Below, one piece after another: positions 1-9,641 of a stretch of 22,634 nt of DNA (positions are counted from its first letter, which is position 1; every line of letters begins with the position of its first letter). The translations under genes were made by a program, and so were the position numbers. The notes below the pieces were generated by a model that saw nothing but the letters and a program-made list of their open reading frames with translations, was not told where the DNA came from and did no database searches. The stretch comes from Fusobacteriota bacterium (GTDB lineage Bacteria; Fusobacteriota; Fusobacteriia; JAPLKR01): the NCBI GenBank assembly GCA_026387965.1, contig JAPLKR010000110.1, positions 1-22,634 of the forward strand, written 5' to 3'.

Positions 1-939
1 AAGTATACAGATGATGCTTGCCCGAGGAGAAAATCAAACAAGTATAGCGGAAAATCTTAATCGCAGTAAAAGCACTATAAGTCGAGAGTTAATAAGAAAT
101 AGTCTGAACGGCAATTATAGTACACTCAAAGCAGAAAAGCTTTCAAAAGAGCGAAGAAAGCACTGTGGTGCAACGAATAAGCTAAGTAACAAGCATATAT
201 TGAAAGAGGCGATTCATGCAAAACTTATTGAAAGACATTCGCCTGAACAAATCAAAGGGCGTATGGAAGAGGAGGATTTAAAGTGCGTTTCATTTAAGAC
301 GATATATCGCTGTATAGAAAATAGAATTCTTTCAATACCAAAGCATTGCTTAAGACATGGTCGAAAAAAACGGCGAAAGCTTTCAACTGATAGACGAGGT
401 CAAATACCCAATAGAGTAATGATTACTGAGCGTCAAAGGAAATTGAAACAAGAAGCGAATTAGGACACTATGAAAGCGATACTGTAGTAGGCAAGGATCA
501 TCAGTCTGGAGTTGTAACGCATGTTGAGCGGAAAACTCGTTATTTGTTCGTTGAAAAACTCAAAGAAACTGGGAGTAAAGGCGTATTAGAAGCAACGAAG
601 TTGCTTTTTAGAAATATTCCAAAAGAAGGATTAAAGACATTTACATCTGATAATGGGAAAGAGTTTTCTAGGTTCGAGGAAATATCTAAGTTTCTAGAAA
701 TTGACTATTATTTCGCACTTCCTCACCATCCATGGGAAAGAGGAACTAACGAGAATACAAATGGATTATTAAGGCAGTATTTCCCGAAAGGAACGGACTT
801 CAATACTATTTCAGATAAAGAAATTAGAGACGTAGCTACTCAATTGAATAACAGATCAAGAAAAGTACTTAATTACAAAACGCCCCATGAAGTTTTCTGG
901 GCGGACTTCAATTGTCAAATTAAGTTGCACTTAATTTGA
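1..939 (+). pseudogene. IS30-family transposase, 5'-truncated by window edge and frameshifted
   Basis: The reading frame is open from base 2, so the gene begins outside the window; the first ATG (position 11) is internal to the usual N-terminal helix-turn-helix. The first part (to the stop at 461-463) carries the HTH typical of IS30 transposases (AENLNRSKSTISREL). The second part, in the next frame from about 457, carries the DDE core: GHYESDTVVG, TSDNGKEF and the E of GTNENTNGLLRQYFPKG, ending at 937-939. The two frames join around 450-462 and fit the loss of one base, which separates DNA binding from catalysis. This is the only gene on the plus strand. As written it is inactive, unless a frameshift at this site is programmed, for which no slippery run is visible. 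Confidence 0.9.
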
Positions 940-945
940 CAATTG
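909..945. repeat. Perfect inverted repeat at the right end of the IS30 copy
   Basis: Bases 909-925 and 929-945 are perfect reverse complements (17-bp arms, CAATTGTCAAATTAAGT) separated by only TGC. The right arm with its flank (TTGCACTTAATTTGACAATTG) has the look of an IS30-family terminal repeat. The structure overlaps the transposase stop codon. No T-run follows it on either strand, so it is more likely the transposon end, possibly with a transcription-shielding hairpin, than an intrinsic terminator. Confidence 0.7.
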
Positions 946-974
946 AGGATTGAAAAAAATTATTTTAGTTTTTA

Positions 975-1691
975 TTATTTTAATATAGAATTATCATTAA
1001 AAAGCACGTAACTTACCATCATTTTTTTTACACTATCATTACGCAAATAATAAATTTTTTCAGCTAATTTTATTCTCATAGTAAAAACGTATTTTTCTCT
1101 TAACTCTTCACTGATCTTTCTTGAAACAACAATCGATTCTTCGCCATCATAATCCAACGAAAATACAATTTTATGCTCACGAGAATTGGGCCGCACCTCT
1201 ATATAGTTGATATGATTCACATCAATATCTACTTTTGATTTTCCTACACCATACTGCTTTATCGCAATCTCTTCACTCGATCTATTCAAATATTTTAAAA
1301 TTTTATCTTCAAAATGATCAGAATCAATATACGATTTATGAAGATATCCAATAAACTGGTGATTTTCTTGTGGTATACGCTCATAAAGTTCTGAACAAAT
1401 CAAACCAAAATCCTCTTTTCCAGTAATTAACAGTACTGGTATTTCTCGCTCAGTGAGCACATTCACGGTTAAATTAATTCCATTTTCATATGCATTATTT
1501 CCTAAAAAATGATCGGTAATAATAAAATCTATAATTTGCTGATTCATAACATAATAATCAAAAAATGCATAATAGGAGTCAAAGACCTCTAATTTTATCT
1601 TCCACTGGTTTTTTTCTGCTATTTCTGTTAAACGTCTTTCTAATAAGTGGCGATACTGCTCATCATCCTCCACAACTACCATTCTAATCAT
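975..1691 (-). CDS. LytTR-family response regulator, possibly C-terminally shortened
   Basis: A 238-residue protein with an N-terminal receiver domain: acidic pocket Asp9/Asp10, likely phospho-acceptor Asp60 in IITDHF, Thr90 in LLITGKED and Lys119 in YLHKS. A LytTR DNA-binding domain starts around residue 150 (VNHINYIEVRPNSREHK). These regulators are phosphorylated by a partner kinase and bind direct repeats upstream of targets. The start ATG directly follows the stop of the histidine kinase gene, so the two form a unit. The protein ends at FNDNSILK, roughly where LytTR domains normally have another 10-20 residues, and the IS30 end lies only about 30 bp beyond the stop. The tail may therefore have been clipped by the insertion. 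Family assignment is firm; the target is unknown. Confidence 0.85.
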   Translation of the reverse strand: MIRMVVVEDDEQYRHLLERRLTEIAEKNQWKIKLEVFDSYYAFFDYYVMNQQIIDFIITDHFLGNNAYENGINLTVNVLTEREIPVLLITGKEDFGLICSELYERIPQENHQFIGYLHKSYIDSDHFEDKILKYLNRSSEEIAIKQYGVGKSKVDIDVNHINYIEVRPNSREHKIVFSLDYDGEESIVVSRKISEELREKYVFTMRIKLAEKIYYLRNDSVKKMMVSYVLFNDNSILK

Positions 1692-3038
1692 CTATATATC
1701 CCCCTTTCTAAACATTAATATCACTGTGGTCTCAACCTCTTTTTTACTCTTAATAACCAGCTTTCCGCTATGTATAAAGGCTACCTTTCTAATATTTTCC
1801 ATCCCTAAATGTGTTGAATGTATGCCCGATTTATTTCCTTTAAACCCTACACCGTTATCAGTGACTGAAATTTTTTTCATAGTAACTTCTGCGTGTATCT
1901 TCTTCTTTTTTTTCATAAGTATCGCTTGATATGCATTTGAAAGCATATGATTCAAAAGCATTTCAAACTCCTCTTGAGAAAATTGCAAGGCTCTTGTTAT
2001 CTCTACTTTGTATGTAAAATCAACAAATATTCCATATTGTTTTTTTTGATTTTCAAAAAAGTTTACAATAAATTTCTTATCCGCACAGTTTTTACTCTCC
2101 CCTTGATAACGTATGATTCTCTCTTTTAGTCCCTCTATCTCAATATTTAATGCTCTTTTTTGATCTGCGGTGGATATATTTCCATACTGAGACTCTAAAA
2201 ATACTAGTCGATTTTTTACGTCATGAAGTAAATTTGCAATTTTATTATTCGCAAAAATTATTTGACTATCTAGCGAGGATTGCATCAGTTGCTTTTGCAA
2301 ATTCTTCAGTTCACTATAAAATATCCCTGTTACAATAAATAAAAGAACAATAAATGCTGACAGTGAAAATATTCGAAGCAAAGGATAGGCATTTTGGTGA
2401 AAATGCATAAAAAGCAGCACTTCATACCAGTTGCTTATAATAAATATATTCCATGCCACTTTTACTGAACGATATCCCGAAATTAAATTTATCAAAAGCA
2501 GTAGTGGCAGCATCGAGATGGAGAATACCCACTCGTTGCCAATAAAATTATAGTGTGAAAATACAACACTATAACATAAGTGCAAAACTATTAATAATAA
2601 ATCAGCATAAATCAATGTTCTAAACAATATTGATTTCTTAATAATTTCTGAAAAATAATAGAAAAAAAACAGAATTTGTCCAAGCGTTGTGATCATCTTC
2701 AATAATGTCATAAATACCATAAAATGTGAATTAAAATAAAAGTGATAGATAATATTGTTGTTCCACCATGCGTACCCAATAATAAAAAGAATGAAAAATG
2801 AAAATGCTCGCCGTTTTGTTGGCTGCATTTGAAGAGTGCTCATCAGAATCCCCATCAATATTACCAATAAAAAAGTCGCCCCAAAAATAAAAAATGATAT
2901 GTTTAAAAAATTAATTTTATTCTCAAAATAAAGATTATTATCAAATAAACGTAGAGGGTTAACCCATCCATTTCCTGTAAAATAAAAGAGTGCAAAGCCG
3001 AGAAACAGTAATACTATTTTAATCCATTTTTTAATCAT
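1692..3038 (-). CDS. AgrC/GHKL-type sensor histidine kinase
   Basis: I start it at the ATG at 3038, which overlaps the coaE stop as ATGA and has GGGAG eight bases upstream; this gives 448 residues. The first ~245 residues hold about six to seven hydrophobic segments. The phospho-acceptor is probably His272 in LLHDVKNRL, followed by a coiled dimerisation stretch and a GHKL ATPase: N box around 361-372 (LLNHMLSNAYQAIL), G1 DNGVGF at 394-399 and G2 near HLGMEN at 410. This layout is that of peptide-sensing kinases such as AgrC and of related LytTR partners. It is translationally coupled to coaE upstream and abuts the response regulator. No peptide-signal gene was found beside it, so the stimulus is unknown. 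Confidence 0.88.
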   Translation of the reverse strand: MIKKWIKIVLLFLGFALFYFTGNGWVNPLRLFDNNLYFENKINFLNISFFIFGATFLLVILMGILMSTLQMQPTKRRAFSFFILFIIGYAWWNNNIIYHFYFNSHFMVFMTLLKMITTLGQILFFFYYFSEIIKKSILFRTLIYADLLLIVLHLCYSVVFSHYNFIGNEWVFSISMLPLLLLINLISGYRSVKVAWNIFIISNWYEVLLFMHFHQNAYPLLRIFSLSAFIVLLFIVTGIFYSELKNLQKQLMQSSLDSQIIFANNKIANLLHDVKNRLVFLESQYGNISTADQKRALNIEIEGLKERIIRYQGESKNCADKKFIVNFFENQKKQYGIFVDFTYKVEITRALQFSQEEFEMLLNHMLSNAYQAILMKKKKKIHAEVTMKKISVTDNGVGFKGNKSGIHSTHLGMENIRKVAFIHSGKLVIKSKKEVETTVILMFRKGDI

Positions 3039-3619
3039 AATGTGCACTCCCATTTTTTTAATAGCTCTTGTATTTCACATTCTAACTGCTTCATACCCTC
3101 TTCGCTGCTAAGAACAAAATCAGCTTTTTTGGCTTTTTCATGCACACTCATTTGAGATCGAACTGAGTTTTCTGCCTGTTCTTTATTGACGCCATCTCTT
3201 TTCATAACACGCTCAACTTGCAATACGTTAGAACATCTAACCACCACTATTTTATCAAAAAGAGTCTCTAAGCCCACTTCAAACAGCAGCGGCACCTCCA
3301 TAAAAATTGTCTCTTGTGCATGTTCAAATAAGATTTTTTTCATCTCCTTTACCACTTCGGGGTGAATAATACCATTTAGATGCTCTCTACTCGCTGTTGA
3401 AGCAAATATGAGCTCACGAAGCTTTATCTTATTCAACTCGCCACTTCCTAGTATCATCTCACTTCCCAAGAGTGCTCCGATTTTTTCAATGATATCTCTT
3501 CTTGTGTTAATCTCTCGAACCATTTCATCCACATTAAACACTTTATATCCAAGTTTTTTTAAAATAGTGGTAGTCGTAGATTTCCCTGTTCCAATACTCC
3601 CTGTCACCGCAATATTCAT
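3035..3619 (-). CDS. coaE: Dephospho-CoA kinase
   Basis: A 194-residue P-loop kinase that phosphorylates the 3'-hydroxyl of dephospho-CoA, the last step of coenzyme A synthesis, in the cytosol. It shows the Walker A GSIGTGKST at residues 7-15, the substrate-site region FNVDEMVRE, the MEVPLLFEVG motif and the VVVRCSN strand, in family order and at normal length. It starts one base after the stop of the phosphoesterase gene and overlaps the kinase gene behind it by four bases. The coupling to a two-component system is unusual and is probably positional rather than functional. Confidence 0.95.
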   Translation of the reverse strand: MNIAVTGSIGTGKSTTTTILKKLGYKVFNVDEMVREINTRRDIIEKIGALLGSEMILGSGELNKIKLRELIFASTASREHLNGIIHPEVVKEMKKILFEHAQETIFMEVPLLFEVGLETLFDKIVVVRCSNVLQVERVMKRDGVNKEQAENSVRSQMSVHEKAKKADFVLSSEEGMKQLECEIQELLKKWECTL

Positions 3620-3620
3620 C

Positions 3621-4100
3621 TTATTTCACCACTCTAAAGTCTACACTCATATTTTGAGTATCTAATACAGCTACTGTTGCTATACCTGTTAAATATCCGC
3701 ATCCCTCACCAGGGTTAATCACAAAGGGATTGTTTTCAATACTCTTTATATGCGTGTGACCAAAAAGATAGATATCGGCCACATTTTTTTCTTTAAGTTT
3801 TTCAATAATAAAGGGGTGATGTGCTACACATATTTTTTTCCCCTCATATTCTAAAATATAGGGCTCAGCAAAAATATTGCCTTCTAAAGTCATAAAAAGC
3901 CCCTTATGCTCACCATCATTATTGCCATATACCGCTACCATTTTAGCATTCAATCCCTCAAAATGTCGCGCTGCAAAAGGAGAGACTATATCTCCGCAAT
4001 GAATCACCAAATCCACTTTTTCTTGGTTAAAAATTTCTACTATTTTACCAATATTTCCCATATGGTCATGGGTATCTGATACAATTCCTATTTTTGACAT
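3621..4100 (-). CDS. YfcE/MJ0936-family calcineurin-like phosphoesterase
   Basis: A 159-residue soluble metallophosphatase with the full set of metal ligands: Asp9 and His11 in SDTHDH, Asp37 in CGDIV, Asn61 in GNNDGEH, His94 or His95 in AHHPF, and His115/His117 in FGHTHIKS. Relatives such as YfcE and MJ0936 are Mn2+-dependent phosphodiesterases active on artificial substrates; the natural substrate is not settled. It has a good ribosome site (AGGAGGGAAA) before its ATG and immediately follows the remains of a FUSC gene. It is the first intact gene after atpC and may be read from the ATP synthase transcript. Confidence 0.92.
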   Translation of the reverse strand: MSKIGIVSDTHDHMGNIGKIVEIFNQEKVDLVIHCGDIVSPFAARHFEGLNAKMVAVYGNNDGEHKGLFMTLEGNIFAEPYILEYEGKKICVAHHPFIIEKLKEKNVADIYLFGHTHIKSIENNPFVINPGEGCGYLTGIATVAVLDTQNMSVDFRVVK

Positions 4101-4108
4101 TTTCCCTC

Positions 4109-4486
4109 CTAGTTTTTTGGTAAAAACATATATAATACTGGTCTTAATATAATAATAGCCTAAAATGTGACTAAAACAGCTATGGTCGTCTCTATCAAAC
4201 GAAACTGAGAAATATCAAGACTTGCGCTTTGAATCACAACATACATAAATATGACAACAACCGAATTAATAAATCCCATAATAAAACGATATAAATTACT
4301 CTGTTCAAAAAAGGCCATATCATAAAAAAGATATACCAATATTTTCGCTGAAGCCATCATGACCGCTATTCGTTCATCTTTTAAAATACTTAACAGAGCA
4401 ATAATATAGATCGTTGTAATTATCCCTGGCAAAACAAAATGAATGCGGCGATAATGATTTCGGTAAAATCATATTACTTCTGGCAT
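4109..4486 (-). pseudogene. Decayed FUSC-family exporter copy, internal deletion and two stops
   Basis: A ribosome site (GGGAGG) and ATG at 4486 open a 126-codon frame interrupted by TGA at 4469-4471 (codon 6) and TAG at 4160-4162, and closed by TAG at 4109-4111. Read through, the start FYRNHYRRIHF matches LYRKNYYRIHF of the intact FUSC protein at 5372-6466. FFEQSNLYR matches its TFEQKHFYR, and the tail FRLIETTIAVL matches YRISETFIAA near the intact C-terminus. The N- and C-terminal ends have thus been joined with roughly 240 residues missing between. The different residues opposite each stop argue against recoding. The copy cannot make a transporter. Confidence 0.8.
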
Positions 4487-4511
4487 TTCGCCTCCCATTT
4501 TTCTACTGGGA

Positions 4512-4682
4512 TCAATTTTTTTTGATCGGATAAATTACAATAATAGCTATCAAGGAAACTACTACTGCTATCAAAGTTTCTACAAATCGATATTTTGCAA
4601 TCCCCGAGCCACTACCTAAAAGACCGACATACATTAGCAGAAGATAGGTATTCACCATCAATTGAAACTGAAAATATGTTTT
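4512..4682 (-). pseudogene. C-terminal remnant of another FUSC-family copy
   Basis: Read on the minus strand, about 56 codons ending at TGA 4512-4514 encode a hydrophobic tail (LLLMYVGLLGSG, KYRFVETLIAVVVS, ending IYPIKKN) that lines up with the last membrane segments of the intact FUSC protein (YRISETFIAACWV, IYIFWPM) and with the tail of the neighbouring pseudogene. No start or N-terminal half is attached; the frame is closed just upstream by TAA. It is therefore the third FUSC C-terminus within about 2.4 kb, pointing to tandem duplication followed by loss. Confidence 0.7.
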
Positions 4683-4940
4683 AGGTTATAATGGATACAG
4701 GGATTTGGACAAATTTTGGCGACAAATAAGGAAAAAAATGCTAAAATAGAAACCAAATTAGGAGGCATCCATTATAGGTAATACTTTGAATAATAAAACC
4801 ACTTCCATTTTAATGCTATTTTTTCTCATTTCTTCCTCCAAAACTTTTATATATCTATTTGATTTTTATTCTCCTATTTTTCCATTTCAAAATATTTTTT
4901 AAAAAGCGAATTTGGGTATAGTTTTTCTAGTAAAATCGTC
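4683..4940. other. Gene-poor stretch between atpC and the FUSC remnants
   Basis: About 260 bases without a convincing gene. The only translation signal is a ribosome site (GGAGGAAGAA) before an ATG at 4829 on the minus strand, opening 23 codons that stop at 4758. It may be the old start of the FUSC copy whose tail lies at 4512-4682, but I could not align its residues to that family with confidence. No clear terminator hairpin follows atpC. Confidence 0.4.
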
Positions 4941-5354
4941 CTATCCTCTTTCTTTTGAACCCATCTTCATATCTTTAATATGCTCTTTTAAATTACTTTC
5001 TTGATTAACGAATTCCTTTTCCTCTTTTTTTCGACTCACTTTTGCTTTATACAATCCTTCCGCCGATTTCAAATCTTCAAAACTCATCGTATGACTGTCT
5101 AAAGCTTTTTCCGCTACCACAACACTTCTCTCTTTTGTCACCTCTAAAAAACTCTCAGAGATAAAAAATTCATGGACACTTCCATCCTCTTTTTTTAACT
5201 TTAAACTCCCAGGAACCAGTTGAGTTAAAAAGTTAGCATGATTTGCTAGTATTGTTAAGCAGCCACTAATCGAACGGCTTGTAAGGGTTTGTGCTAGCCC
5301 TGAAAAAAGTTTACCTTTCGGTGTAATTATCTCAACTAAAAATGTTTTACTCAA
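4941..5354 (-). CDS. atpC: ATP synthase epsilon subunit
   Basis: The epsilon subunit sits on the central stalk of F1 and inhibits ATP hydrolysis. The start chosen is the TTG at 5354, preceded by GAAGGGAG, giving 137 residues; the longer in-frame start at 5456 would run deep into the upstream FUSC gene. The N-terminal beta-sandwich is recognisable (FLVEIITPKGKLFSG, GCLTILANHANFLTQL, FFISESFLEV), followed by two charged C-terminal helices. Length is normal for the family. It is the last gene of the ATP synthase set but is separated from atpD by a FUSC transporter and a broken small gene. It begins 17 bp after the transporter stop and is probably co-transcribed with it. Confidence 0.93.
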   Translation of the reverse strand: MSKTFLVEIITPKGKLFSGLAQTLTSRSISGCLTILANHANFLTQLVPGSLKLKKEDGSVHEFFISESFLEVTKERSVVVAEKALDSHTMSFEDLKSAEGLYKAKVSRKKEEKEFVNQESNLKEHIKDMKMGSKERG

Positions 5355-5371
5355 TTTTTTCTCCCTTCTAT

Positions 5372-6466
5372 TTACTCTTTTAATTCCCATTTTCCCATGG
5401 GAATTATTTTTCGAAACATTGGCCAGAAAATATAAATTGAAAAAACCACCCAACAAGCCGCAATGAACGTCTCTGAAATTCGATAATCATAAATTGTAGT
5501 ATCCGCTCCAAGCAAAATAACATACGTAAACATGACATAAACCGAAACTGAAACAGCAAAATAAAAATAGTGTTCAAAGTGGTATATCACTTGTAAAAAG
5601 CAAAAAATAGCACCTAAAAACAATATCAACCGAAGGGATTTTTGGTGAAAAATATTCAGCAAAACCCACGAAATAAAAACTCCAACGATCGTTCCGCTCA
5701 CTCTGAACCATACACGCACTAGCGTTTTTTCCAAATTATTATTGAATTGAAGCATCACAAAAACAAAAAAACCTGCCCAATAACTTTTTCCTGAATTCAC
5801 AAATTGTGGAAATAAATATCCCAATAACAGAGATGATAAATAGGCTAATATTATGACTATATAAAGATTTACTGCAAAACGATAAACTCGCGGATTTGTA
5901 GTCTTTGCATGATGGACCACCTCACTTGGTTTAAGATGGAAATGTCCTTTTTTTCTACCTATTTTTATCATCAATAGATAATAAAAAAAATAAATCCCCA
6001 CCATAATTATTCCAAGTACACCAACAAAACTTACCACTCCAAGCATTTTTTGAAATGTTCCTGGTGAAGAAATTCCCATAGTATAAGCTAAGGGAAATAT
6101 GATGCCTATCATCTGAATATTACCTGTCATTGTATAGAAAAACAACCAAAAAAGCACTGGAAATAAATAACCTATCAATACCCAACCGACACCGTAGTGA
6201 GCACTTACACTCCCCATTAGAATCGATATCGATGCAAACAGGGTCATTAGCACACCAAAAACCAACCGGTAGAAATGCTTTTGTTCAAAAGTTGCTACAT
6301 CGATAAATGGATAAATATTTACACACATTGTAATTGCAAATGCTATTAAAATACCTTGCCCAATCATCATATTTACTACAAGCAAAATAGCTGAAATACA
6401 CATAACTGGCACGGAAAAATGGATTCGATAGTAATTTTTTCTATATAGTGTGGTTATTTGGTTCAT
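5372..6466 (-). CDS. FUSC/aromatic acid exporter-type membrane protein
   Basis: A 364-residue membrane protein with about ten hydrophobic segments arranged as two halves joined by a basic loop (around residues 168-190, IGRKKGHFHLKP). The second half has FUSC-domain features: SYWAGFFVFVMLQ, then the VWFRVSGTIVGVF stretch and paired membrane helices. The family includes fusaric-acid and aromatic-acid exporters; the substrate here cannot be told. It lacks the long cytosolic domain of larger members. A strong ribosome site (GGAGGGAAT) precedes its ATG. It lies between atpD and atpC, where no such gene belongs, and two decayed relatives follow atpC, suggesting a duplicated gene that spread around atpC. 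Confidence 0.8.
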   Translation of the reverse strand: MNQITTLYRKNYYRIHFSVPVMCISAILLVVNMMIGQGILIAFAITMCVNIYPFIDVATFEQKHFYRLVFGVLMTLFASISILMGSVSAHYGVGWVLIGYLFPVLFWLFFYTMTGNIQMIGIIFPLAYTMGISSPGTFQKMLGVVSFVGVLGIIMVGIYFFYYLLMIKIGRKKGHFHLKPSEVVHHAKTTNPRVYRFAVNLYIVIILAYLSSLLLGYLFPQFVNSGKSYWAGFFVFVMLQFNNNLEKTLVRVWFRVSGTIVGVFISWVLLNIFHQKSLRLILFLGAIFCFLQVIYHFEHYFYFAVSVSVYVMFTYVILLGADTTIYDYRISETFIAACWVVFSIYIFWPMFRKIIPMGKWELKE

Positions 6467-6478
6467 ATTCCCTCCATT

Positions 6479-6707
6479 TTATACTTCTTTCAACTGAAAA
6501 TGAAATTTAATCATTTGTCTTCGGCACGTTATAAGCGCTTTGTGGTCTTCAAAATGAATCACAAAACCAATCTCTGCTTCTACTTTTCTAATCCTATAAT
6601 ACTCCATTGCTTTACCACCAATGAACAGTGGTTTATAAATAAATTTATATTTTAATACTTCCAAATTAATATCAAAAAAACTCCTTATCTAAAGCTTTTT
6701 TAAACAT
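6479..6707 (-). pseudogene. Small frameshifted gene, possibly a nucleotidyltransferase fragment
   Basis: An ATG at 6707 opens MFKKALDKEFF and then hits TGA; removing one T from the 7-T run (6674-6680) joins it to a 64-codon frame running to 6479, for about 75 residues in all. The sequence IGGKAMEYYRIRKVEAEIGFVI recalls the GG...DxD signature of small nucleotidyltransferases, but the expected second aspartate is Gly (EIGF), so even the repaired product would probably be inactive. That match is from memory and tentative. Without the ATG, the remaining frame has only TTG or ATT starts at poor distances from AAGGAG. It lies between atpD and the FUSC gene. Confidence 0.4.
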
Positions 6708-6710
6708 TCG

Positions 6711-8114
<1,404 letters not shown>

Positions 8115-8132
8115 TTATATCTCCTTCTGTGG

Positions 8133-8720
8133 CTATAGCATTTCTATTTTATGCTCTTTCATGAAACAATTTATTTTATCTACACATTTAGTATGTCCAT
8201 TCATTTTAGCCACTTCAAGAGCTGTTTTACCACGATTATTTCGTAGTAAAATATCAACTTTTTTATGATTAAGCAATAATTCTATCACTTCATTTTTGCC
8301 ATGAAAGGATGCAACAATAAGAGCTGTCTGCCCTTTATTAGTTTGAATATTTACATCGATTTTAGGGTGTGTTAAAAGTATTTCGATAACTCTTACATTT
8401 CCCATCATACTGGCCATAATAAGAGCTGTCCCTCCATGATTAGTTCCAAAATTCACATCTAATTCCGGGTAGTTCATTAAAAGTTCTACCATTTTTACAT
8501 ACCCCTCTTGACTGGCTATAATCAAAGGGGTAAGTCCGCCACTTTCATGATTTGCATCAATCTCTTTGGTGGTAAGGATAGCTTTTACTAACTCTTTATT
8601 TGCATCGCAACATGCCTCTAAAAGCAGCTCGCTCCATTTTTTTTTTGTATGTTTTCGCTTTAAAAATTCCTCAATACTTAGAGCATTTTCCCTATGCAGT
8701 ATTTTTTTTATGAGTCCCAT
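8133..8720 (-). CDS. Ankyrin-repeat protein embedded in the atp operon
   Basis: A 195-residue protein, mostly ankyrin repeats of about 34-35 residues: units start near residues 30, 63, 97, 131 and 165, each with the GxTxLxxAxxxG pattern (GGLTPLIIASQEG, GGTALIMASMMG, GQTALIVASFHG, GKTALEVAKMNG). Ankyrin repeats bind protein partners and have no catalysis of their own. No signal peptide or membrane segment is visible, so a cytosolic scaffold is likely. It has its own ribosome site (AGGAGAGAA) and lies 11 bp after atpG and 18 bp before atpD, so it is almost certainly translated with the F1 subunits. A role in F1 assembly is conceivable but is pure inference. Confidence 0.9.
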   Translation of the reverse strand: MGLIKKILHRENALSIEEFLKRKHTKKKWSELLLEACCDANKELVKAILTTKEIDANHESGGLTPLIIASQEGYVKMVELLMNYPELDVNFGTNHGGTALIMASMMGNVRVIEILLTHPKIDVNIQTNKGQTALIVASFHGKNEVIELLLNHKKVDILLRNNRGKTALEVAKMNGHTKCVDKINCFMKEHKIEML

Positions 8721-8731
8721 TCAATTCTCTC

Positions 8732-9631
8732 CTATCCTTGTATCGCCTCTGCGCCCGCAATAATCTCAGAATTTTCCTGCGTGATAGCGCTTTGACGCTC
8801 CCTATTGAGTTCTAAATTCAGTACCTCAATACTCTCTTTTGCATTTTGACTGGCATTTTGCATCGCTCTCATTCTACTTGCTTGTTCACTTGCTGTAGAT
8901 TCTAAAAGAGCTTGGTAAAATTTTACAGTTAAATACTTTGGTAAAAGCGCGTCTAATACTGTCTCTACTTGAGAAAGTAGTGGAATATCCCAACCATCAA
9001 TAAGACCTGTACTATCTGTTTCAATTTCATAACTTGAAAGTCCACCACTAGGAAGGAGGTCAACTAAAGGTAAAAGTGTCTCACTCTTTACAGTTGACGA
9101 AACAGTTGAAATAAATTCTGTACTAACGAGAACTACTTCTTCCACTTCTTTTGATAAGAATTTTTCAATCAGCATCAAAACGAAACGTCTGCAAAACTCT
9201 AAACCCTCTTCAATAATAGGCAGTTCATATCTCTCTATCACCTCACACTGTGAAAAAGGTTCAAACAGTTTAGTTCCAATTAATATCAACGTGTTTTTCA
9301 CACCCTCATTTGTAGAAAATACGCTCTTAAACTCCTTAGTAACCGCCGTATTATACCCCCCACATAACCCTCTATCAGACCCAAGTAGAATTATCAGCCG
9401 TGTTTTCAAATTCTCACACTTCAAATAGAGTGGATGACGTTCATCTTTAATCGTATCGCCAATATTCGCTAAAATAGATTCCATGGCTGACGTATAGGGG
9501 CGAGACATAATCACTAAGTTTTGGTGTTTTTTATATTTTGAAGTGGAAACGAGCTCCATTGCTTTTGTGAGCTGCTTCATCGTATTAATTCCCTTAATTC
9601 GCCTCTTTAGTTCACGTATTTTTCCACTCAT
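8732..9631 (-). CDS. atpG: ATP synthase gamma subunit
   Basis: The rotor shaft of F1 (299 residues). Both ends show family hallmarks: the N-terminal coiled coil (RRIKGINTMKQLTKAMELV) and the C-terminal helix (ASRMRAMQNASQNA, RERQSAITQENSEIIAGA). The middle has GSDRGLCGGYN. It is slightly longer than the usual ~285 residues, with the extra length in the central domain. An ATG with an upstream AGGGGAA ribosome site marks the start, ten bases after atpA. It appears functional. Confidence 0.97.
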   Translation of the reverse strand: MSGKIRELKRRIKGINTMKQLTKAMELVSTSKYKKHQNLVIMSRPYTSAMESILANIGDTIKDERHPLYLKCENLKTRLIILLGSDRGLCGGYNTAVTKEFKSVFSTNEGVKNTLILIGTKLFEPFSQCEVIERYELPIIEEGLEFCRRFVLMLIEKFLSKEVEEVVLVSTEFISTVSSTVKSETLLPLVDLLPSGGLSSYEIETDSTGLIDGWDIPLLSQVETVLDALLPKYLTVKFYQALLESTASEQASRMRAMQNASQNAKESIEVLNLELNRERQSAITQENSEIIAGAEAIQG

Positions 9632-9641
9632 AAATTCCCCT

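Noticed and set aside
909-945. Intrinsic terminator
   Set aside because: The hairpin is strong, but no U-run follows on either strand; it fits an IS30 terminal repeat better.
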